Below, in pieces: positions 16,784 to 22,423 of a stretch of DNA of 22,423 bases. The translations under genes and the position numbers were made by a program. Within the stretch, counting starts at the first letter, position 1; each line of letters starts with the position of its first letter. Origin of the DNA: Paraglomus occultum (Eukaryota; Glomeromycota; Glomeromycetes; Paraglomerales; Paraglomeraceae); NCBI GenBank assembly GCA_910592205.1, contig CAJVPJ010000537.1, forward strand, positions 1 to 22,423. Reading direction: 5' to 3'. Below the pieces are notes generated by a model. It had not been told where the DNA came from. It searched no databases and was given only the letters and a program-made list of their open reading frames with translations.

Positions 16784-17494
16784 TTATATATAAAAAAGAC
16801 TCCTAAGGTGAAAGTTTTTTACAAATCCTCAACTATTTTTAATAAGTTTCTTTGGATTTCACCAGTAAAAATTTCCTCTTTTTTTTTGGACCGTTAATTG
16901 AATGATAGAAGAAGTGGCAAGTTTATTTTCAGAAAGAAACTTTTTAATTACTAACTCAGTATTTTTTAAATGGTATTCAATAACATATTCACTATATTTT
17001 TTTATATCAGAAAGAGAAAAGTGGTATTCACTATCTTGCGGACAAATGAACTTCTCATTTTCTTTTATGGTCTCGTCTTTTTTATATATTTTTTCACAAA
17101 GAGGACAAATTAAATACTCTTTTTTTAGACTCAAAATTAGTTCATAGTTAGAAATATTGAGAAGAATGATATTATTTATTCTTTTTCCTTCCAGGGCTAA
17201 CTCAGAATTCAAAGCAGTAAATTGCTGCTCATTATGGGGATAATTAACTAATACTAATTTAGAATTGGGATTATGTTGAATAAATTCTTTAATTTCCTGG
17301 ATGTAATTAGCATCAATTAATTTAAGTATTTTTTCCTCATCCAAGGAAGTGATATTTTTTTCCTCAAGTTCTTTTTTTCTTACCTTTCCTATCTCAAAAA
17401 AATTTCCTTTTTCCCCTGTCGGAAAATTAAATTTATTAATAATGAGGGGGAACAACAACAAAATGACTTTTTGTGAATTATTTTTTGCTTCCAT
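16784..17494 (-). CDS. Degenerate adenylate kinase homologue, P-loop lost
   Basis: Adenylate kinase interconverts ATP, ADP and AMP. This 236-residue protein sits where adk belongs, after secY and towards map, and keeps parts of the fold: a first strand KVILLLF, NYPHNEQQFTAL in place of the G-F-P-R-T-x-x-Q motif, and a LID zinc site Cys130, Cys133, Cys151, Asp154, matching the Cys3-Asp site of Bacillus Adk almost residue for residue. The Gly-rich P-loop (GxPGxGKGT) after the first strand is absent, and the catalytic Arg residues of the core and LID are not recognisable. Two TGA codons read as Trp extend the C-terminus by 25 residues beyond the standard-code stop. It is probably inactive as a kinase. 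It is intact in frame, so it is not an obvious pseudogene. Confidence 0.7.
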
Positions 17495-17509
17495 ATAAAA
17501 TGTTTACTT

Positions 17510-18841
17510 CTATCTATTAGTTTTTATATATTTATACTTTGTTCTTACTTGGCGAACCAGGTCAACTCCGATATTAACGCTTCCAAATCAATTAAAAAAA
17601 GATAAAAAGGGGGAAGAGCCTTTAAATATATTATCAAAAATGATATTGAAAACTAGAATGATGAAATATCAAGAAAATATTATCTTATTAATTACTTTTC
17701 GTAATAAATTACGGGTCGAACGACCGGGAGCCAAATGGTTTATATAAATACCTCTACTGCGTAAGTCTTTACTCATTTCACCAGTTTTTCAAGGAGTGAC
17801 CTTCCGCATTTGTATTCACACTGCTAACCAGCGAAGAAAAAGGAGGAAGAGAAGAGCACCAATAATTCACCACTTTTTGTTCAAAAACCAATCTTTTAAA
17901 TTGTCGAAGTCGAAAATATATCTGGCATCATTAAGCAAAAAAAAAGGTCCTCAAAAAGACCTTCCGGCCGCATCCTCACTCTTCAAACTTTCCTGAAAAT
18001 TGTTTGTATCCATTCCTCTTTTTTCGTTTGCTCCCTTTCATTTTTCTCTTATACTACTAAAATCGAACCAATTCACTCCCGCTCTACGCATTAGGACAGC
18101 ATTGTAAATCAAGCCAATCAACTGGGACAACTGAATTAAAGGCATAAAACCCAGACTCAACCGAAATCCTAATTTTGACTTATTTTTTTTTAGTATTTTG
18201 CTATTTTGGCTATAAAGAGTATTAGTCTCGACTGGCGCTTCTCATTTTAAATTAGTTATTCAGATAAAGGACACCGTAATCAACAGCAGACAAAACATTG
18301 GTCCAAGATTATTCCAGTTTTTGGCAATTCAATCGTAAGGAATAAACACCGTAAAAAGTATTAGGTTGAAAGCATTACATATCCCATATTGGTTCATTAA
18401 CTGAATAAGCAATTCTAACAAACAACAATTAATTACAGTAACAATTAAACCCAAGAGCAGAATATTACCCACACTACCTTTGACATTATCTCAGTAAGTC
18501 ATGAAACCCATGAATAGAGAACCGAGAAAAATCAGAGTCCGGCTAATTCAAAGTTTTCATTTTTGAAATTTAACCCGGTCCATTTTGTCGGGATTTAAAA
18601 AAATATAAAAGAATTGTAAAACAAAATTGACTCCTAAATGGACACTAATACCGGAAAAAAATAGTTTGGTTGCTTTTACTTCTTCCTTAGCGCCTTCAAT
18701 CCCTTCCATTCACTGATGAGGAAAAGATATTTTTTTGGCTCCTAAAATGTAGACCAGCAAACCAAGCAAACTAGCCAAGCAAGCCAAAAAGAAAGCCTGG
18801 TACTGACGACTAACTCTTTTTTTTTTGATGCCACTTGCCAT
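17510..18841 (-). CDS. secY: Protein translocase subunit SecY, divergent
   Basis: SecY is the channel of the Sec translocon in the inner membrane. The gene is 444 codons in one frame only if 14 TGA codons are read as Trp; five TGG codons are also used. Conserved pieces are NQYGICNAFNLILF (the GIGNGISLIIF helix), LGFMPLIQLSQL, and the C-terminal loop and helices MSKDLRSRGIYINHLAPGRST and FNWFGSVNIGVDLVRQV. The rest is divergent, and the canonical first-loop plug motif is not evident. Length is normal. Position directly after rplO, with a 1-nt gap, supports the call. The ATG at 18841 has no Shine-Dalgarno site. Confidence 0.9.
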
Positions 18842-18842
18842 A

Positions 18843-19277
18843 TTACTTTTTCTTTTTCTCTACCACTTGAAAATTACCACCTACCTGGGTAATTTTTTCC
18901 TGAGCCGGCCGAGAAAAAGCGGCGGCTTTAATAGTCAAGTTTTTGGTAAAATTTCCTTCTCCTAATATCTTAACTGGAAACTTTTTTTGCGATAAATCTA
19001 CTACTTGTCCGGCTGTTATCTTTTCATCTTTTTCTAATTCTTCTAAATTAACTACCTGATAAGAAATTTTTTTGGCCTTAAATCCTCCTCCTCGCTTGGG
19101 AAAAGCCCGATAAACCGGAGTTTGTCCCCCTTCAAAACCAGGGCGAACATTACCACTTTTACGCGACCCTTGTCCTTTTTGACCGCGTCCACTTGTCTTT
19201 CCCCGACCGGAACCAATGCCACGACCAACAATCTTTTTCTTCTTTACAATAGCAGTTAAATAATTATTAGTATTCAT
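18843..19277 (-). CDS. rplO: 50S ribosomal protein uL15
   Basis: The 144 residues carry the Gly/Arg-rich N-terminal RNA-binding segment (GRGIGSGRGKTSGRGQKGQG), RPGFEGGQTPVYRAFPKRGG, and the C-terminal globular part ending KAAAFSRPAQEKI. It directly follows rpsE (11-nt overlap). The usual rpmD (uL30) between them is absent. Confidence 0.96.
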   Translation of the reverse strand: MNTNNYLTAIVKKKKIVGRGIGSGRGKTSGRGQKGQGSRKSGNVRPGFEGGQTPVYRAFPKRGGGFKAKKISYQVVNLEELEKDEKITAGQVVDLSQKKFPVKILGEGNFTKNLTIKAAAFSRPAQEKITQVGGNFQVVEKKKK

Positions 19278-19884
19278 ATTTTTTTCCAGTTAATTTATCC
19301 AGAGCCAGAAAGGCCGCACGAATAACATTGAGTTTATTTTGTCGGGAACCAATTATTTTGGCACTTACATCTTTAATTTCCAGGAACTTGAATAATCGAC
19401 TAAGGGCTCCGCTCGCCTTGATACCACTGCCCGGTGGAGTAGGCTTGAGGAAGAGTTTAGTGGCCTTATATTTTACCGTTATATCACGAGGAATGGTGCG
19501 GACAGGAGTGGGAAAATAAGATATTAATTTTTTCTGTCCTTGCCGCAAAGCCTTGCGAAAAGCAATAATAACTTCCTTACCACCGGCGTGTGCGAAAGCA
19601 ACCGCTTTTTTTTCTTCATCTTTTATCAAAACCAGACAAGTAAAACTAAACCTTCGACCGCCTTTTGTCACTTTTACTACCCGTTTGTTGGCCAAGGTTT
19701 CACTTTTTATATGAGAGCGGAATGCCCTTCTATCTTCCCTTTCTTCTTTTTTTGGTTCACTCGAAACCAGATTATTTTTTTCTTCTACCTTTTCTTTGCC
19801 ATTTACTTCACTACTTTTTTTTTCTTCCTGAGAAATACTTTTATCGTTTCCCAGAACCTGATAATTTTCTCCTACCTTCTCCAT
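19267..19884 (-). CDS. rpsE: 30S ribosomal protein uS5
   Basis: uS5 takes part in decoding accuracy and mRNA unwinding at the entry channel. At 205 residues it is longer than usual: about 60 N-terminal residues are a charged, low-complexity extension. The domain then follows in order: KVTKGGRRFSFTCLVLI, HAGGKEVIIAFRKAL, PTPVRTIPRDITVKY, PPGSGIKASGALSRLFKFL and GSRQNKLNVIRAAFLAL. The start ATG overlaps the stop of rplR by one base, so reading may be coupled. Confidence 0.95.
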   Translation of the reverse strand: MEKVGENYQVLGNDKSISQEEKKSSEVNGKEKVEEKNNLVSSEPKKEEREDRRAFRSHIKSETLANKRVVKVTKGGRRFSFTCLVLIKDEEKKAVAFAHAGGKEVIIAFRKALRQGQKKLISYFPTPVRTIPRDITVKYKATKLFLKPTPPGSGIKASGALSRLFKFLEIKDVSAKIIGSRQNKLNVIRAAFLALDKLTGKKYEY

Positions 19885-20246
19885 TAAAAATTAATTCCTA
19901 GTTTTCGCATTTCCTGGCAAAAGACCTCCATTTTTCCATGATAAGGGCGACCATTGCGGTCAAAAATGATTTTTTCTTTATTCTCTTTCTTCAATTTCTC
20001 AGCAAACAATTCACCAAGCTTCTTAGCATAATCTTTATTCTTACGAGAGTAATTATCCTCACTAAAATCTTTTGTGGAAGCCGAGGTAAGAGTATTACCT
20101 ACTGTGTCATCGATGGCTTGCACGCGTAAATAACGATTTGATTCACTCAAAACCACTCGTGGTCTTTCTGAGGAACCCTTAATCAAAGCACTTCTTCTTT
20201 TACGGACCTTCCGGCGAATTTTTTTATCGATAGATGTCGTCGTCAT
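19884..20246 (-). CDS. rplR: 50S ribosomal protein uL18
   Basis: uL18 binds 5S rRNA. The 120 residues show RRKVRKRRSALIKGSSERPRV at the N-terminus, the VFxSNxxIYxQ-like segment (VVLSESNRYLRVQAID), and the C-terminal FDRNGRPYHGKMEVFCQEMR. The ATG follows AATAATATAT, 5 nt after rplF. Confidence 0.95.
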   Translation of the reverse strand: MTTTSIDKKIRRKVRKRRSALIKGSSERPRVVLSESNRYLRVQAIDDTVGNTLTSASTKDFSEDNYSRKNKDYAKKLGELFAEKLKKENKEKIIFDRNGRPYHGKMEVFCQEMRKLGINF

Positions 20247-20251
20247 ATATA

Positions 20252-20785
20252 TTATTTATTTAAAGATTTTCCAGCTTTCAGTTTAATAGTTTCTGCTTCG
20301 CCTAAATAGTAAATGCCTTTGTCCTTCTTATAAATGCTGGGCAGGCGAAGGCTTCGAATAGCGGCTGCAAAACTGGTAACTTTCTGCTTATCCTTTCCCC
20401 TAATTATTATTTTATTACCTTCTACTTTTACTTCTAATTCGCTAGGAATAGCAACATGGTTAAGATGAGATTTTCCCAACGAAAACTCTAATTTTCCTTC
20501 TTTTAAGGATACCTTATACCCAACTCCCTTTACTTCCACAACACTCTCATGACCTTCCACCACCCCCTTTATCAGATTAGAAATTAAAGAATTATAAGTA
20601 CCAGCCAAAGCCGAGTTAACTGACTTAGTGCTTAACTTATTTTCTTGATTAGTAATTTCCAAGTTAGAAGGAATGATTAAATCTTCACTTTTTCCTAATG
20701 GCCCTTCGGCAGAAATTATCCCCCCCTCTAAATTAATTTTTACCCTTTCTGGTATTGAAATAATTCGGTTAGCGATTTTTGACAT
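20252..20785 (-). CDS. rplF: 50S ribosomal protein uL6
   Basis: uL6 lies near the factor-binding site of the 50S subunit. The 177 residues have the two repeated domains and the signatures VEVKGVGYKV, LSLGKSH-type FSLGKSHLNHV, IIIRGKDKQKVTSFAAAIR and YKKDKGIYYLGEA. Length is normal. The ATG lies 3 nt after the rpsH stop. Confidence 0.96.
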   Translation of the reverse strand: MSKIANRIISIPERVKINLEGGIISAEGPLGKSEDLIIPSNLEITNQENKLSTKSVNSALAGTYNSLISNLIKGVVEGHESVVEVKGVGYKVSLKEGKLEFSLGKSHLNHVAIPSELEVKVEGNKIIIRGKDKQKVTSFAAAIRSLRLPSIYKKDKGIYYLGEAETIKLKAGKSLNK

Positions 20786-20788
20786 AAT

Positions 20789-21179
20789 TTAACTAATAAA
20801 AAAGATAACTTTTCCTCCTTGTTTTTTTTCCAAGGCTTCGCGATGAGTTAATAATCCAGCAGGAGTAGAAATAAAATAAACACCACGACCACGACAATGT
20901 TTTTTTATTTCTTCAACTCTTAAATGAATATGTTGCGAAGGCTTAGAAATTTTTTTTACTTGGTGGATACGGCTATCTTGATTGCTGTATTTAATATCAG
21001 CCTTGATTTTCCCATTTTTTTTCGTCAAATCAACATTTCGAAAGAAAGTTACTTTCTTCTAACTTTTTACAGATTTGCCATTTAAAAGAAGAGTAGGGAA
21101 AAACAACTGTTTTATAACCCCGCAGGTTGGCATTGCGGATAACTGTCAGCATATTAGCGACTGGGTCGGATAGTGTCAT
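20789..21179 (-). CDS. rpsH: 30S ribosomal protein uS8, one-base frameshift
   Basis: uS8 binds the 16S central domain and is essential for assembly. The first part (SDPVANMLTVIRNANLRGYKT) and the last part (ISTPAGLLTHREALEKKQGG) are both clear uS8, but they are in different frames. The total span is 391 nt, one more than a multiple of three. Dropping one base in the run AACTTTCTTTCGA near 21041-21047 joins KLEESNF to FRNVDLTKKNG, matching the G-F-I-R-D-V-E-F region of Bacillus uS8, and gives 129 residues, a normal length. The shift lies beside a perfect palindrome (AAGAAAGTTACTTTCTT). It may be an assembly error, a real mutation or +1 frameshifting; an internal TTG at 21028 would give only the C-terminal part. 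Confidence 0.85.
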
Positions 21180-21191
21180 ATTAATATTATT

Positions 21192-21377
21192 TTACCAAGA
21201 ACCTTTTCGTCAGCCTGGCAACAGACCTTCATAAATTTGCTTGCGAAAATCGATACGACAAAGCAGGGTATCCCTAAAAACTGACCCCGAACGACCACAG
21301 ATTCGACAACGAGTATATTTTCTACTAGAATATTTCGGAGTTTTACGAGCTTTAATAACCAAGGCTTTGCGTGTCAT
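21192..21377 (-). CDS. rpsN: 30S ribosomal protein uS14, short zinc-type
   Basis: The 61-residue length and Cys24, Cys27 and Cys40 mark the short zinc-binding form. The fourth ligand, normally Cys in L-C-R-I-C, is Asp43 here (LCRIDFRKQ), so the site would be Cys3-Asp. It ends LPG-W-RKGSW, where a TGA gives the Trp; relatives have a hydrophobic residue there (PGVKKASW). The ATG at 21377 follows AAAATATAT with no Shine-Dalgarno site at normal spacing. Upstream lies an unrelated gene instead of rplE. Confidence 0.93.
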
Positions 21378-21420
21378 ATATATTTTTTATTTTAATTGCT
21401 GCTTGTGGCTCCTTCAATTC

Positions 21421-22398
21421 TTATTCATATGTTTCCTCCTCTTTCTCTTTGAACGCAATTCTTCCTTTTTCCAAAATAATTTTTTTTTCTAATCTTTTTC
21501 TTTCTTCTTCCTTTTGTTCGTCTAGGGAAAGAATTACTAAAGATTTTTGCAACTCTTCACCGGTTTTCTCCAACTGAATATTCAATTCCCCTTTTAATTT
21601 TCTTACTCTTTCTAATTTAGAAAGAGGATGAGGCTTCTTGGCTAAGCCTAATTTTTGACCAAGGCGGCGAAAGAAACCGGCACTTTCGAGCTTTTCTGTT
21701 TGGTCGCTTTCTGGCGATAATTCTAACTCTCACTCTCTTCTTTCTAACCTGTTTATTCTTTCGGTCAAATCGGCCATTCGTCCTTGAATTTCAGTAACCA
21801 TTTTTTTGTCTTGAGCAATTTTTTCTTTATTTCTTTTTTCTTCCGCCTGGCGCAGTTTTTCGCGATTTTTATATTCCTTACAGTGATTTAACAAGCACTC
21901 TTGAGAACAAAAAGCTGCTCCTTCAGGAATCACAATCCCCAACGTATTTTGCTCTTCGACCTTTAATTTATAAGGAAAGTCAGTCTCATAACTGGTATCA
22001 CAAAAATAACAATAACCGCTCTTGACTGTCTTTTGACGAAGAGGAGTCACAATCATTATTTTTTTTTCCATCTGCCGCGAAATAGTTTCTTTTTCCTCGC
22101 GCAATTTTTTTACCAACAAATGATACTTCTGAATCAGATTATCTTTTTCCTCATAAAGAACCACTTCACTTCCGGAAAAACGCACCACTTCTAACCTCTC
22201 CAAGACCTCTTCCACCTTTCTAATGACATTCTTGGTGTACTCAGCCATTCCGTTCCACACCTTTCTTTTCTCCTCCGCATTAAGATTCGTCTTGGCTAAA
22301 GTGAAAAGGGAAAGATTGACTTTTTTTACTAATTCTTGGTAGTCATTTTCAAATTTATTTAATTTTTCCCGAGCCGACTGGATAATTGAATAATTCAT
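21421..22398 (-). CDS. Coiled-coil protein with FCS-type zinc finger
   Basis: I do not recognise a named family. One TGA read as Trp (RRE-W-ELEL) extends the frame from 222 to 325 residues. A long helical, coiled-coil N-terminal part (to about residue 120) leads to a zinc-finger-like region with CYFC (Cys130, Cys133) and FCSQEC (Cys164, Cys168), then more charged coiled coil to the C-terminus. No signal peptide or membrane helix is present. It lies 43 nt upstream of rpsN where rplE (uL5) is normally found, so it is probably co-transcribed with the ribosomal proteins. The FCS finger plus coiled coil is shared with the protein at 7598. The ATG at 22398 follows AATACTATT. Confidence 0.75.
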
Positions 22399-22423
22399 AA
22401 TAGTATTTATTTATAATTTAATT

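Noticed and set aside
18843-19884. Hidden rpmD (uL30) between rpsE and rplO
   Set aside because: The two genes overlap by 11 nt, so there is no room; uL30 is truly absent at this place.
20789-21028. A separate gene starting at TTG 21028
   Set aside because: It is the C-terminal part of uS8 in the shifted frame; the N-terminal part lies directly upstream.
1-22398. TGA read as glycine (Gracilibacteria/SR1 code)
   Set aside because: TGA falls at aromatic or hydrophobic sites: the CP-x-CG knuckle, E-x-YL of Lon, PG-x-RKGSW of uS14 and many membrane-helix ends of SecY. Trp fits all; Gly fits few.

Overview
Every gene I can support lies on the minus strand, so the window reads from right to left. 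It is an AT-rich housekeeping stretch of a small-genome bacterium that reads TGA as tryptophan (translation table 4). Under the standard code lon, secY, infA, rpoA, rplQ, rpsN and most accessory genes break at in-frame TGA. Read as Trp they become full-length and exactly in frame. TGA falls at aromatic or hydrophobic sites, for example the CP-W-CG zinc knuckle of the gene at 7063-7473 and the E-W-YL site of Lon, which argues against the TGA=Gly code of Gracilibacteria/SR1. The rRNA has unusual signatures (GTGCCAGCAGTCGCGG, GACTCGCACAAG) and uL30 is missing between uS5 and uL15. This fits a CPR/Patescibacteria-like or Mollicutes-like lineage; I cannot choose between them without a tree.

Layout in transcription order. 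(1) 22398-11832 is a spc/alpha-type ribosomal cluster: zinc-finger coiled-coil protein, rpsN, rpsH (one-base frameshift), rplF, rplR, rpsE, rplO, secY, a degenerate adenylate kinase, two accessory genes, map, infA, rpmJ, rpsM, a small three-helix membrane protein, rpsK, rpoA (no C-terminal domain), rplQ. (2) 11789-10876 holds tRNA-Asn, a C-terminally anchored protein and rpsO. (3) 16S rRNA follows. (4) A 3.5-kb stretch between 16S and 23S holds three protein genes, a (GA)n microsatellite, a three-way-junction fold and G-rich terminators. (5) Then come 23S and 5S rRNA with their own promoter, a chloramphenicol-phosphotransferase-like kinase, tRNA-Arg, and the 5' three quarters of lon.

The most striking feature is at the 3' end of 16S rRNA. 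Helix 45 is intact, but the anti-Shine-Dalgarno tail (usually ATCACCTCC) is replaced by A/T-only sequence up to the rRNA-processing stem. Matching this, none of the gene starts I examined has a purine-rich Shine-Dalgarno site at normal spacing. Many starts instead follow A/T-only runs such as AATATATATG or TTATTATG. Ribosomes here probably choose starts without SD pairing.

A second theme is a set of lineage-specific proteins inserted into otherwise conserved clusters. Three are predicted to be anchored by one C-terminal membrane helix followed by a Lys-rich tail, two carry an FCS-type zinc finger with coiled coils, and one has a glycine-zipper membrane region. Two of these genes are preceded by the same roughly 95-nt element, whose long stem shows a compensatory base-pair change. 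No mobile element, CRISPR array or phage gene was seen.
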